The notes below the pieces were generated by a model that was given only the letters and a program-made list of their open reading frames with translations, did no database searches and had not been told where the DNA came from. From Pseudopithomyces maydicus (Eukaryota; Ascomycota; Dothideomycetes; Pleosporales; Didymosphaeriaceae), in NCBI GenBank assembly GCA_026873275.1, contig JANTUC010000005.1, positions 1,736,001 to 1,800,000 on the forward strand: 64,000 nucleotides of DNA, given 5' to 3'. Shown here one piece after another: positions 11,648 through 23,506 of the stretch. Made by a program: the position numbers and the translations under genes. The first letter of the stretch is position 1. Every line of letters starts with the position of its first letter.

Positions 11648-12474
11648 GATGAGGCAGTAGCAACATGGCAAGTCGAAAGCAATGCAGATGTCTACATGTC
11701 CAAGGCTGTTGCCCACCATTTGAACTCAAAGATGCTGCCAAGGTGATGTGTAGAGACATCTGGAAGAGGCATTGTTCTCTCCAGGGCTCCAGCGCTCAAC
11801 GATATCTAGCCGTCAGCGGGACCTCACCTGGGCACTCTCGAGTGCACGTGACAGACAGTCGGCGCGCGGCGTCGATTCTCGCCCGATGTTCCGATCGTCC
11901 GACCGTCCGCCCTTTACGGCAACACACTCGTATGCTCCGTATCGTCTACGCGGCTGCCGCTCACGCCCTTGTGCTGACGGACCCTCCGCCATTGTACGCG
12001 GTGACAGTTGGATAGGCTAGGCATAAGTCGAGCGTCGTGTGCACAGCGTCGCAAGCATCTCCTCCCCCTATACTATATGGGCTGCTGCCCGTCCTCCCGT
12101 CTGATTCCTGTCTGTCGTTCTTACGCCTCGCGTCCCAACCAAACAAACTTTGAACGTTGTCGCACCGAAACGTTGTTGCACTGAAATCGAAATTCTCTGA
12201 CGCAATTCCTCTGCACGCAGCCAACTGCACGCAATATTCTGCACCAGTCGCGCTTCACGGCACCCAGCTCAGGCAATTCCGAGTACCTGGCTGTGCTTCT
12301 CGAACCACGCTAGACTTCAACGCCTTCTGCTTCCAGCATAGCTCGGATTGCAGACAGCCGCGGACGTGCATCGCATCTGGGCACGTCGCTTGCCACTGGG
12401 TTTCACAGCAGCTTGTCCGTTCCTTTCACGACATGCCCAGGGCCTGACACACCGGCACTCCAGTCAACTTCACC
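11648..12474. other. intergenic, upstream region of ABC transporter
   Basis: About 830 bp holding the aminopeptidase 3' end and the transporter promoter. A TATA-like tatactatat lies near 12069 but is far from the start. No gene is supported. Confidence 0.45.
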
Positions 12475-15400
12475 ATGGTGCCACGATCCGAAGACATGGA
12501 GAAGGCACCGGTGCCGCTGCCAGGGACCGTCCCTGCTGCTGCACCAGCGCCCCTGCACGCGAATCCCCTTGTCCTCGAGGAGAAGGTCTTGGAGGACGCA
12601 GAGGGGAGCTCGGCAGCAGGATTGACCGAGGACGAGAAAAACATCATCAAACAGCAGTTGGACGCACCCAACGAGCATGTCGGCTACTTTTCGCTTTTTC
12701 GTTATGCGAACAAAAAGGAGGCCCTCATCATGCTTGTTTCCCTTGTCGCCTCGGTTGCAGCAGGCGCTGCCATGCCTCTAATGACGGTGAGTCTTGCATG
12801 CGAATCCGCACCCTATCTGTCTCCTGACCCAGCCATAGCTTGTGTACGGTAATTTTGCGGGGAGTTTCACGAGCTTCTCGGTAGATGCGCTTGCCGCAGA
12901 GCGATTTAGACACCAGATAAATCAGTTCACCTTGTATTTTGTCTATATTGGTAAGCTCGGGCGCACACTCACCGTGAACATTCTTTAGCTCATTGATCAA
13001 TCAGGTATCGGTTCTTTCGTCTGTGTTTACGTGGGCATGATTGGATTTTCATATACCGGGGAGCGAATAACACAGCAAATTCGCGAGCTTTACTTGCGAG
13101 CCATTTTCCGCCAAAACATCGCTTTCTTTGATTTTCTAGGATCCGGCGAGATCACGACGCGCATCAGTTCTGGTACGCGCTTGACTTGGTTTCTGCTCCT
13201 TAATTTACTCTACTGACACAATCAGATATGGTTTTGGTCCAAGATGGCGTGGGCCAAAAAATCTCTCTCTTCATCACCGGCACTTCAATGTTTTTTTCAG
13301 CGCTGATCGTTGGCTTCATCCGAAGCTGGAAATTGACACTCATCATGCTTTCCGCCACTCTAGCTATTGTCATCATGATGGGATTCAATGGCGCAAAAAT
13401 GAAAAAGAACCAAACAGAAGCAGTAGATGAGTATGCAACGGCTGGTACATTGGCTGAAGAAGTAATCTCGTCTGCGCGCAACGTAACAGCCTACGGGACG
13501 CAAAAGAGACTGGAAGCCAAGTATAAAGTCTATCTGGATCGAGCAGCTAAATTGGACTACAACTCCAAGTTCTGGCTCTCTTCAATGGTACGTCATGCCC
13601 GTCTAAATAATCAAGTCTCTGCTGGCTATTGTTTTGCCATGTAGAGGATAACATATACCATGAATACATCGGCTAACTTTGTGCTCCTGTGAGTAGATCG
13701 CTGGGATGATGGGTGTTCTCAACTTGCAGTACGCTCTGGCATTTTGGCAAGGAAACCGCTTCTTACACTCTGGCGAGTTAGGTGTGGCCAATATCTTAAC
13801 TGTCGTCATGGCTACTATGGTCGCTGGTATCTCAATTGGTCACAATTTACCGCATATACAAGCCTTTGGACAGGCCGTTGCTGCCGCTACAAAAGTGTTT
13901 AACACCATCGAGCGGAAATCGCCAATTGATCCCGAAACGGAAGAGGGAGAGAAACCAGAAGAATTCGTGGGCAACATTGAGTTCAAGAGCGTCAAACACA
14001 TCTATCCATCGCGCCAGGACACGACTGTACTTGAGGATTTCAGTCTCAGCATTGACGCTGGAAAAATGGTGGCTTTAGTTGGTGCCTCTGGATCAGGAAA
14101 AAGCACGATTTTCGGTTTGCTGGAACGGTTTTACCTTCCAATGAGTGGACAGGTGTTCCTGGATGGAAGAGACATCGGTACGTAACATATGGAAAATATG
14201 CGGTCCGACCCAATAGAACGTCGCATTGCCTACCCAGGGACATTGCAAAAAATATTTGTACTGTGGCTGACTTTGCTCTTTGACTCTAGGTACTCTCAAC
14301 CTGAAGTGGCTCCGGAGACACATCGCGATTGTGAGCCAAGAGCCTGTCCTTTTCAGCATTACGATATACGAGAGCATTGCTCATGGTCTTGTTGGTACGG
14401 AGTTTGAGCATGTGAGTACACCTAATGCCAATGCGCTCTGATATGAACCCCATCCCTGTGTCAATCGGCGGCCGATCGCAAACGTAGAAGTGCTGACACC
14501 TAGTAGGCAAGTGATGAGAAGAAGATGCAACTTATCGAAGATGCAGCCAAAACTGCCAATGCTTACAACTTTATTATGGATCTCCCAGACAAGTTCCAAA
14601 CCAAGGTGGGCGAACGCGGAAACCTTTTATCTGGTGGCCAAAAACAGCGCATTGCCATTGCACGAGCTGTAGTATCAGATCCCAAGATTCTCCTACTCGA
14701 CGAGGCAACGGCCGCGCTAGATACCAGATCCGAAAAGGTTGTACAAGAAGCCCTCGATAAAGCGTCCGAGGGTCGCACTACCATTGCTATTGCCCATCGT
14801 CTTTCCACCATCCGTAACGCGGACAACATTGTCGTCATGGCCAAAGGACGAATAGTAGAGCAGGGCACCCATGATGCTCTTATCAAGCAAGCGGGAGTAT
14901 ACCAAAGCCTTGTCCAGGCGCAAGAACTTAGCTCTAAAATCGTACCCAACAATCGCCTTTCCGAACTGCCTGCAGAGAAGAAAGATGCTCAGGTTACTGT
15001 CGAAGGCCAGGAACTTGACCTTGTACGCACCGCCACTACCAAGCCTGCTTCCGTGCATCCGAAGAAGGACGAAAAGGACAAAAAGTACAACAACTTGGAA
15101 CTCATCAAATTCGGTTGGAACATGAACAGAGACGAGCATGTCTTGATGTATACTGGCTTTTTCCTTTGCCTCATGGCTGGCGCCACACCTGCGATCCAGG
15201 CCATCTTCTTGGGTAATTCGATCAATTCGTTCTTCTCCCCTGGTACTTCGACCGGCGGCCACGGGAACTCATTTTGGTGCTGGATGTTTTTCATGCTAGG
15301 AATTGCTACCTGGCTGTTCTATTTCTTGCAGGGTTTTACCCTTTCCCAGTCTTCGGCAAAGCTCATCGCGCGCATTCGCGAGGAGGCTTTCAGCGCTATC

Positions 15401-16950
15401 CTACGACAAGACATCGAGTTTTTCGACAGCGATACAGTAACTTCTGGCTCACTTGCCGCTTTCCTTTCCTCTGAAGCCAATCGACTTGCAGGTCTCAGCG
15501 GTTCCACGCTCGGCGCCATTATAACCGCAGTTGCCAGTGTTGCTGTTGCCATCATTGTCGGTTTGTCTTTTGGTTGGAAGCTTGCTCTCGTGTGTTCTTC
15601 GACGATCCCACTTGTCATTGGCTGCGGTTACTTCCGATTCTATGCGCTGGTGCGTATGGAAAAACGCACAAAAGAGTCTACCGACTCTGCCTCGTTTGCT
15701 TGCGAAGCAGCCTCCTCTATCCGAACCGTCGCAACTCTGTCCCTAGAGGCTCACCTTCTTGAGCAATATCATACAAAACTCGAGGCTCAGGGGAGAGGCA
15801 ACTTGAAGTTCATGAACATCTCCTCTCTCTTGTATGCCATGTCTCAGGGACTCTCCATGTTTATTTTTGCACTCGTTTTCTGGTACGGTGGAGGGCTCAT
15901 GCTGCATATGGAGTATACTGTATTACAATTCTTCATTGTGTACTCGGCCATCATCAACGGGGCACAATCGGCTGGTGCCATCTTCTCTTTTGCCCCAGAC
16001 ATGGGCGAAGCGAGGGAAGCAGCGATGCTTTTGAAGTCATTTATCAACCGCGTTCCCAAGATTGACAACTGGTCTACAGAGGGAAAGAAGGTCGATAGCC
16101 TCGCCGGCAAGGTTGAGCTTCAATCTGTGCGCTTCAACTATCCTGGCCGCTCTGAGCACAAGGTGCTGCGAGGCGTCAGTCTTAGCGCGGAACCAGGTCA
16201 ATTCGTGGCACTTGTTGGCGCCTCGGGTTCAGGCAAATCAACGGTGATGCAGCTTTTGGAACGATTCTACGATCCTACTGCGGGCTCTGTCCTGGTGGAC
16301 GACGTCGAGTTGAAGGAATACAATATTCAAGAGTACAGGGCGCAATTGGCTATTGTCAGCCAAGAGACAACGCTCTACACTGGAACTATTCGCGAGAATA
16401 TTCTTGCCGATAGAGATGATGTTCCTGAAGAGGCGGTCGTACGTGCTTGCGAGGATGCCAACATTTATGAGTTCATCGTAAGAGATACCCCCGATTTTAT
16501 AAGTGGCAATAGCTAACAGCAAGATGCAGATGTCTTTACCCGACGGATTCAACACGTTAGTTGGTGCAAAGGGCGCTCTGCTTTCGGGTGGCCAGCGCCA
16601 ACGCATGGCCATCGCCCGGGCTCTTCTGCGCGATCCTAAAATTCTGTAAGTTTTGATGGCGACATTGCCTGTCTCATGCGCGTCTAACATGTGCTAGCCT
16701 GCTTGACGAAGCCACATCGGCTCTTGACTCAGCGTCCGAGCGTGTGGTCCAAGATGCGCTCGACGCGGCGGCGAAAGGCCGCACGACCATTGCCATTGCA
16801 CACCGGCTGTCTACGATTCAGCACGCAGACGTTATCTACGTTTTTGACCAAGGGAAGATCGTAGAGAAGGGACGGCACGAGGAATTGATGGGAAGGAAGG
16901 GTGTGTACTGGGAGTTGGCAAGGTTGCAGGACATGGGTGCGCCCCAGTAA
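12475..16950 (+). CDS. Full-size ABCB efflux transporter (Pmd1/Mdr1-like)
   Basis: This is a plasma-membrane multidrug-type exporter with the order TMD-NBD-TMD-NBD, 1298 residues. Nine exons fit in phase: 12475-12786, 12839-12950, 13005-13172, 13226-13587, 13697-14177, 14290-14411, 14507-16477, 16530-16645, 16698-16950. NBD1 has Walker A GASGSGKST (about 14080), signature LSGGQKQR (about 14629) and Walker B ILLLDEATAALD. NBD2 has GASGSGKST (about 16218), LSGGQRQR and ILLLDEATSALD. Both H-loops (IAIAHRLSTI) are present, so both sites look active. The N-terminal 60 residues are Pro/Ala-rich and cytosolic, followed by the first membrane segment ALIMLVSLVASVAAGAAMPLMT. The closest type is the leptomycin/azole-resistance Pmd1 group. 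The substrate cannot be read from sequence. Confidence 0.95.
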
Positions 16951-17587
16951 GGAACGGGTGCGGGATTACTTTCGTTGAGTATATCGTTTTGGATACCCCC
17001 ACTTCGGTGTGCATGCTATAATGAAGCCTTGATGGGCTGAACCAAGTGTAGATTTTGTAATAAGGGGCTTAGTTCGTTTGAATGGACGCGTTTCCCGATC
17101 CAGGGAAACAATGTACACTGGAATCGGGCTAGGGGCCGTAGCAGAGTCCGAGCATGATATTGCGTGAATTGTTGCTGGAGCCAGCGTGGTTGGTGGGTGG
17201 CGGAGTGGTAACGTAACAGTGCTGCAAGCGATCGCCGATGGTAGTAACGGTGGCCTTTGGAGAGAGCCGCAGTGGAAGACGATACGAAGATGCCGAGGTA
17301 GGACATGTGGGCAAAGCATAGACCTGGAGGCACTGTATGGATCTACAGGGTCGAGGACGTGGGGAAAGGGCAGTCATGTGGTCTATGCAGAGAGGCCTTT
17401 GTTTGTTTGTGGCCATGACGTGGGGCATCTCGAATCGAGGCGGCATGAGGCAACGACGTCATATGATTCTAGACTGCACGATCTACAGCCATCTCCCGAT
17501 GCGAATTGCGCTTTCCGGCGTTTCAGGCATGGGAATGTACCACCCCCACCGTAGGCAGGAGCGATTGCGTGCGCAGTGAAGGGCACA

Positions 17588-17611
17588 TGACGCATGACGT
17601 CAGTGACGTCA
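17588..17611. promoter_or_regulatory. Doubled perfect CRE (TGACGTCA), Atf1/CREB type
   Basis: Two perfect palindromes TGACGTCA at 17595-17602 and 17604-17611 are separated by one G. A TGACGC half-site lies at 17588-17593. They sit 58 bp upstream of the TATA box. In fungi, bZIP factors of the Atf1/AtfA group bind this octamer under stress or cAMP control. The binding here is inferred. Confidence 0.8.
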
Positions 17612-17668
17612 CTGTCCGGGTCCAAGCTCCCAAAGCCTCCCCGACACAGCTCATGGCTCTGGGCCCTT

Positions 17669-17675
17669 TATATAA
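17669..17675 (+). promoter_or_regulatory. TATA box (TATATAA)
   Basis: TATATAA lies 110 bp upstream of the ATG at 17785 and is followed by a leader rich in CAA and CT, as in highly transcribed fungal genes. Confidence 0.7.
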
Positions 17676-17784
17676 GACCCTCTCAGCACACGGCTTCTTC
17701 TTCCATCGACACAAGCATCTTCACTACTAACAACAACAACCACTCAAACTTCAAAGTTCCCCCGAACAACCAACTTCAATCACC

Positions 17785-18104
17785 ATGTCTTCCAACACCA
17801 ACGCTCAGGGCGAGTACGTAGTTCCCTCCCCCTATCAACACCCGACTATCTTGTCTAACATTCTCACAGGGGCTTCGTTGAGTCCACCGTCAACACCGTC
17901 AAGGACAACGTCAACTGGGCCGCCAACAAGCTCACCGGCAACACCGAGGAGGCCCAGCGCCGCGCCAACCAGGAGCAGGCCAAGCACGGCAACACCATCG
18001 GCGACAAGCTCGATGGTGCCGTCGGCACTGTCAAGCACGGCGCCAACGAGGCCACCGACAAGAGCAAGGCCAACTACTACGATGGCAAGAGCCAGACCCA
18101 CTAA
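17785..18104 (+). CDS. Small hydrophilic CsbD/LEA-like protein, probably stress or starvation induced
   Basis: Two exons (17785-17813 and 17870-18104; donor gtacgt, acceptor cacag) give 87 residues. The protein has no hydrophobic segment. It is rich in N, A, K, D and T, and has amphipathic repeats (FVESTVNTVKDNVNWAANKLTGNTEEAQRR; then TIGDKLDGAVGTVKHGANEATDK). This pattern recalls CsbD-like and Grg1/Hsp12-like small fungal proteins that accumulate in stress or glucose lack. Almost every codon ends in C or G (aac, gcc, aag, acc), unlike its neighbours, which indicates very high expression. The double CRE and strong TATA box upstream fit that reading. The exact family is unproven. Confidence 0.85.
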
Positions 18105-18828
18105 GTCAATCGATTAAGATGACTGGCTGGGAGGATTTTTACGATTCATGATTCAGCATGAGGGAGATACCTGTACTTGATACCACAATTAGGATTTCAG
18201 TACTATGAATTTAATCATATGACAACAATATTTACCACATCTGCGTGATTCTTGCACTTATAATGATTGCATCACAAGCTCAGGTTTTCGTAGCTTACCG
18301 CAAAGTAAATGTTTGACCAATCAAAAGAACGTACTCATAAGCTAACCGTACTCCACCCCGACTTGTAGACAACACATGTATTACTAAACTGACCGGCCAA
18401 ATTATCTTTCTCTGTAGTATCACCCGTCAAACTTTAACACAACTTGATTTACCAAACATTGATCCAAACACCCAATTGGATAGCTTGGCTGATATCACTA
18501 TTCTCACTATTCTTCAACAACAAGTCAATGTCATCGTATGCTTAGCACGGAGTTTCCACCATGTACTTCACCGTTCACTGAATCAAAAGGCCTTGCGGAG
18601 TAATCTTGTTAACGCCTCAACCACTCTCGCTTACAGGTCAGCACTCGCACCTGACTTTCTTGGCCTAGCTTGTCTCCACAAAGCCAGAACAGCTTCCTAA
18701 ATCAAGATGGTGCCTAGCATTTACTGGTTACAAGCACTCCAGCGGTCGTATTAGCTTTCATTTTTCATTGCTTAGAGCATATAAGCTTCCGTAGCCCGGG
18801 TGCTTGGTGTTGCTTTGCCACGGTCAAG
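18105..18828. other. intergenic, sedolisin promoter
   Basis: About 720 bp of AT-rich sequence. A TATAAG element at 18780-18785 lies 44 bp upstream of the sedolisin ATG. No gene is supported. Confidence 0.5.
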
Positions 18829-20689
18829 ATGCAACTCTTCGTCCTTCTTTCGACGGCTCTCCTGGCTGTGTCGTCGGCGAAGCCGCTGCTTAGTCGCCGA
18901 TATGTCGTCAAGGAGACACATCCTGTGCCCTCTGAGTTCTCCCGCATTGGTGGTGCACCGGGAGATCATTTGCTGCGCTTGCAGATTGGTGTGAAGCAGG
19001 GTCAATTTGATGTCTTAGAGAAACACCTCTGGGAGAGTAAGTCTGCGATTCGCACTCGGCAAGATGTCAAAGCTAATTCCATCTAGTTTCCGACCCTGAC
19101 CATGCACGGTACGGCCAGCACTTGACCTTGGACGATGTCAACGGATTGGTGAAGCCTACAGAGGAGACTGCTGAACTAGTTCGTGAATGGCTTCACGGCC
19201 ATGTGGCGCCGGAGCATGTCGAGTCCAGCCCTGCTGGAGACTTTCTGTCCGTCACGATTCCCATTTCCAAGATCGAGGAGATGCTTCAGACCAACTACTC
19301 CGTCTACCAGCATGAGGACGGCAGTAAGATTGTGCGTACGCATCAATGGAGCCTCCCGTTGCACCTGCACGAACACATCGTGACCATACAGCCGACCACA
19401 GCTTTCATTCGCACTGTCCCACAAGCAAAAACATATATGACAGTCCCTGGGAAACTTGAACATCCGCAGGCTCAAGCATCGTACAGTGGTAAACCGACCG
19501 TGGAGAAAGTCTGTGATACTGGAGCTGTAACACCACTCTGTCTCCGCACGCTCTACGGTACAGTGGACTACACCCCGAAAGTGCCCGGTCGTAATCAAGT
19601 CGGACTGGCGAATTACCTAGGCGAACTCAACAACCGCTCCGATGCTGCTATTTACTTGAAGAATTACCGACCTGAAGCCATCTCCGGTGCTTACAGCTTC
19701 AAACAAGTATCCATCGCCAACGGCACCTTGCAACAGACGCCCGACACACCTGAACAGCTCGCAGCAAGAACCGGTGTAGAGGGTGCCCTGGACGTGGAAA
19801 CCATCCTCGGCATCTCCTGGCCAACACCCCTCCTCGCATGGTCGACAGGCGGAAGCCCACCTTTGTGCCCGACGCTGACAATCCCACCGTGGAAAACGAG
19901 CCTTACCTCACGTGGGTCAACTACGTGCTGCACCAACCCTTCGTCCCACAGGTAATCTCCAACTCGTACGAAGACAACGAGCAGACGGTCCCAACCTCGT
20001 ACGCCAAAGCCGTGTGTTCGCAATTCGCGCAGCTCTCCGCGCGCGGCGTATCCATCCTCTTCGGCAGCGGCGACGGCGGCGTAGGCGGCGTGCAGCCCGG
20101 CGGCTCGTGCAAATCCAATGTCGACGGCCGCACGCAATTTACGCCGCTTTTCCCTTCCAGCTGTCCTTACGTGACGTCGATTGGTGCGACCGTGGGGTTC
20201 AACCCGGAAGTCGCTGCCTTTGATCCCAGAAACAAGTTCTCCACGGGTGGTGGCTTTTCCAATTACTTTCCTCAGCCTAAATGGCAGGCCTCGGCCGTGA
20301 AGGGATATCTCCATAAGATTGGCGACGAGTTTAGTGGACTGTACAACAAGAGCGGGCGTGCGTACCCTGACCTGGCTGTCTACGGTGTTAATTATACCGT
20401 TATTTGGAACGGAACGCTGAGGCGTGTGGACGGAACCAGCGCCGCGACGCCTACTGCCGCTGGCATCTTCGCGTTGCTCAACGATGCGCTGATTGCAAAG
20501 GGGAAGCCGACCTTGGGTTTTCTGAACCCGTGGCTTTACAAGAAGGGAAAAGCTGCCTTTGTCGATGTGACTAGCGGCAGTGCGATTGGGTGTAATACGA
20601 CTGGGTTCGTGGCGACTGACGGTTGGGACCCCGTGACTGGGTTTGGAACGCCACGCTTCGACAAGCTGCTGAAGGCTGTAGGGCTGTAA
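18829..20689 (+). CDS. Secreted sedolisin (S53, tripeptidyl-peptidase type), one apparent -1 frameshift
   Basis: S53 peptidases are acid serine peptidases; fungal members secreted with a propeptide release tripeptides. Exon 1 is 18829-19036 and exon 2 is 19087-20689. With one added base the product is about 603 residues. MQLFVLLSTALLAVSSA is the signal peptide. The pro-domain has the HLWEISDPDHARYGQHLTLDDV motif. Catalytic Glu and Asp are in VEGALDVE (codons 19779-19781 and 19791-19793). The oxyanion Asp is in FGSGDGGVGG, and the nucleophile Ser codon is 20438-20440 in DGTSAATPTAAG. The calcium site is DVTSGSAIGCN...GWDPVTGFGTP. At the T3 run 19862-19864 the frame slips by one base: WSTGGSPP must continue as FVPDADNP. 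One missing T explains this. Confidence 0.9.
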
Positions 20690-21214
20690 TGGTATGCGAA
20701 TCGGGCTAGATAGTTTATCACTATTCAAATGTACGATCCTGTATGCATAGCTGTGGCCAAGTTTGGTTTCGTCTTTCAGTGAAAACCATACAGAACTTTC
20801 AGTTGAACGGAGTGCATGTCATCATCTGACATCGCATCGAATGCAATGACCCGATCATGATGGAAGGAGGATGGTTGGATAAAAAAAGTCATGCTCTTTC
20901 ACTGAAGGATTTTGGCTTGCTGTGGCTGGCTGCCGGAACCCGGTTTTACCATCAACACGATAGAGGTACCACATGGCACTGGAAAGATATCGCATTCCAT
21001 ATCCTAAATTACACACAAGCTAAGCCCTTGCATTTGTCCATGCTGGATTCATCCAATGCGCCAAATTGTCCTGCCATAAAATAATATGAACGCCGTGAAC
21101 CCTACACAGGGGTACATCCAAGGCCTAGAAAATCATGTACACATTTCAAACCTCGTTTGGTCTAGATATCACAATTCGAATGTCGATCGCCGAAGTTGAG
21201 TTTGGGCGTCATAA
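20690..21214. other. intergenic between convergent genes
   Basis: About 525 bp between the sedolisin and carrier stop codons. It holds only 3' flanks. Confidence 0.5.
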
Positions 21215-22205
21215 TTATTTGGTGATGAACCCAAGGTAATCGGCGACAAGAAGTGTCACCATGCTGCTTTTTGTCAGTTCACCGGAGCCCAGTACAGTGT
21301 TTGAGCACGACTTACGCATGGGGTGCAATGCGCACGTAGTATGTTCCGAACCCTCTGTAGAATCTTAACAATCCCTCGTCTCGGGCAACTTGCTTGAAGC
21401 AATCAAACATGCCCTTGTACGGCAAGGTGCCATCTGGAGCTTTTGTCTGTTTCTGCAATCGTGTTTTCACAAAGTCAAAAGGCAAACTGAAAAAGCTAGC
21501 GAAGAAACCGGCCACTGCGCTGGCGGCCAGCGTCTGTGTATTCGGGCTCAAAGAGGTGCCCTTGAGCTGGTTCTTTGCCTCGGAGAAGAAGGCTAATTGT
21601 CCGAAGTTGAGGGCCATGGCGCGGACGACGGTCGGATAGCAGCCGGCCCATAATCGTGTCACGCCCTCTGTCTTGGAGATACGGGTCAGGGCGTCGACGA
21701 CGGAAGTGTAGTTTGCGCGTTGAGCGAGTGGCTTGAGCCCGTCAGACTGCATGCGGATTAGGGCCAAGTCAGCCGGGTTCCCAACCATTGCCGCAAGACC
21801 GCCCGCAGCAAGACCGGCACCTGCACGTTCCTTGAACCCGATTTTCTGGCCCTTGGATTCTGCGGAGGTTTTCAGCTTGTTCATGAAGGTGTCGAAGAAG
21901 CCAAGGCGCGCTGTTGTGTATACGGCTTGGCGGAGCAGACCGGCACTGAGTCCCGTGTAGAGGTCGAGGACCTTGCCACTGGCGACGATGTCCTTGAAGA
22001 CTGACACAGGCGTGGGCTTGGGGCCTGTCTTTACGCCCTCTCCTGCAAGCTGTAGGCGCACTTTGACCATGTCGACAGGTTGGATGACGGTGGTCGCAGT
22101 CATGCCTGCGATGCCCCCATTGATGAAAGGCAATGCTGCGCGGACGAAGGGAGTGTGTAGAAAGCTTTGTGTTGCTTGTTTGGGATTTTCTGCTACGCTC
22201 TTCAT
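21215..22205 (-). CDS. Mitochondrial 2-oxoglutarate/malate carrier
   Basis: An inner-membrane SLC25-type carrier exchanging 2-oxoglutarate and malate. Two exons: 21316-22205 and 21263-21215. The intron donor is gtaagt and the acceptor is cag. The splice restores the end IAPHAMVTLLVADYLGFITK, giving 312 residues from the ATG at 22205. Three carrier repeats show PVDMVKVRLQ, PADLALIRMQ and PFDFVKTRLQ, with the oxoglutarate-carrier features TTVIQPVDM, RMQSDG and ALNFGQLAFFSEAK. Upstream sequence stays open in the same frame but without an ATG. An ATG at 22297 is one base out of frame, and one added base near 22280 would give MSATTLK joined to DAPSRAIDTAKQ. The true N-terminus may therefore be about 31 residues longer. 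Confidence 0.9.
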
Positions 22206-22297
22206 GGCTTGCGATGCGTCTGCGAGGGCAGCTTCCGAAGTTTGCTTCGCGGTGTCGATTGCGCGAGAGGGGGCATCTTCAGTGTCGTAGCTGACAT

Positions 22298-23506
22298 GGT
22301 CGTCAGTTCACGCTCTGCTATTGAATTGGTTTGAATAAACGTGAAGAGAGACAGGGCGTCAACACGACGGGATGGCGCGCCATCTATGAATGTCATGGCC
22401 TCTCATCGCAATGCTCAGCTTCAGCACCATGTCCGCGCACAGCCGCGGCCGTGGACAATGACATGTATGTTCCCGCGGGAGCAGTCAAGTCAGGGACGTG
22501 GGGTCATCAAGCTGTGGAGGTCCGAATGCCGCTCCCGACATTCTCCGTCGACATGTCTACGGGCAAGATTGGATGGCAGTGGACGCACCTCGTGGGAGCA
22601 GGCGGTATGTGCCGCCAAGTCTCTCGGATTGCGTGAGTGGGGCGCGGCTAGACTGCCTCAACGAGTCGGTCACGTCTCTGGCTTGCAGCACCAAACAGCG
22701 TCTGTTGAATTGTAGGATGCGAGGGAGGATCGCGCTTCGAATTTGAACACGGGCGAGCGAGTGTATAGACAGAGAGAGGGAGGCGGAGGCGGAGCTTGGG
22801 ACGACGCAGCAGACGCTGTCCCCTTTGGCCGCCCTCTTCCCCGCATTGCGGTTGGTCTCTTCCCCGCTTCAAAGAGCTCCAGTGCCCGTGAGCTCCCGTG
22901 ACGCGAGTTGCCGTGCAACAGCTCGCCCGTCCAATCGCCATGCCGTGTCGACGACATAAACCTGCGATTCCGTATTTGGAACGCTGGTCGTATCAACCAA
23001 CACTGTGACGTCGCTTTGCTTCCCTGGCATTCACTCCCAATGCTGTAACCATTGCGCATGTTTACGCCCTAGCCTTGCCGTCGCCTCCGGAACCTCGATA
23101 AGCCACCCAAACGACTACATGTAATTCTTGCTTCCATCGCGACCCAACCTTCTGTTCCCCAACAGGCCATTCAACCCAAGCACCCCCGACGTCATCTCTG
23201 TAGCCTCTTAAGCCGCATGTCGTTTCGCATGTGAAGTTGCGCCGCAACCCCGCGACCCGCCGCGGATAGTAGACCAAGTGCACCGCGGCCGAGAGAAACG
23301 TGCGACGTCTACCATTCTAAAATGGACGGATGGGCTGTAACATCGAAAGTGCATCGTTGCCCAACGTCGAGACGAACCTCGGAAATTGCAAAGCGGGATT
23401 GCTTTCGTCGAAGAAACGAGAAATAGGTCCCCAAAGGCTGGTCTGCCGTCTACTGGTACAACCAAGCGCAAACGAATAGATAGTCCAGGGGCTAAGCGGG
23501 ATAAGC
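22298..23506. other. intergenic, carrier promoter and NSE2 3' flank
   Basis: About 1.2 kb. Several open frames under 130 codons exist, but none shows a domain or spliceable family motif. No RNA gene was seen. Confidence 0.45.

Larger units (their letters stand above)
16951..17784. other. intergenic, strong promoter region of small stress-type gene
   Basis: About 830 bp. The last 200 bp carry the CRE pair, TATA box and a CA-rich leader, listed separately. Nothing else was recognised. Confidence 0.5.

Noticed and set aside
19691..20728. 345-codon minus-strand frame opposite the sedolisin
   Set aside because: Basic, Arg/His-rich shadow of a strongly conserved peptidase.
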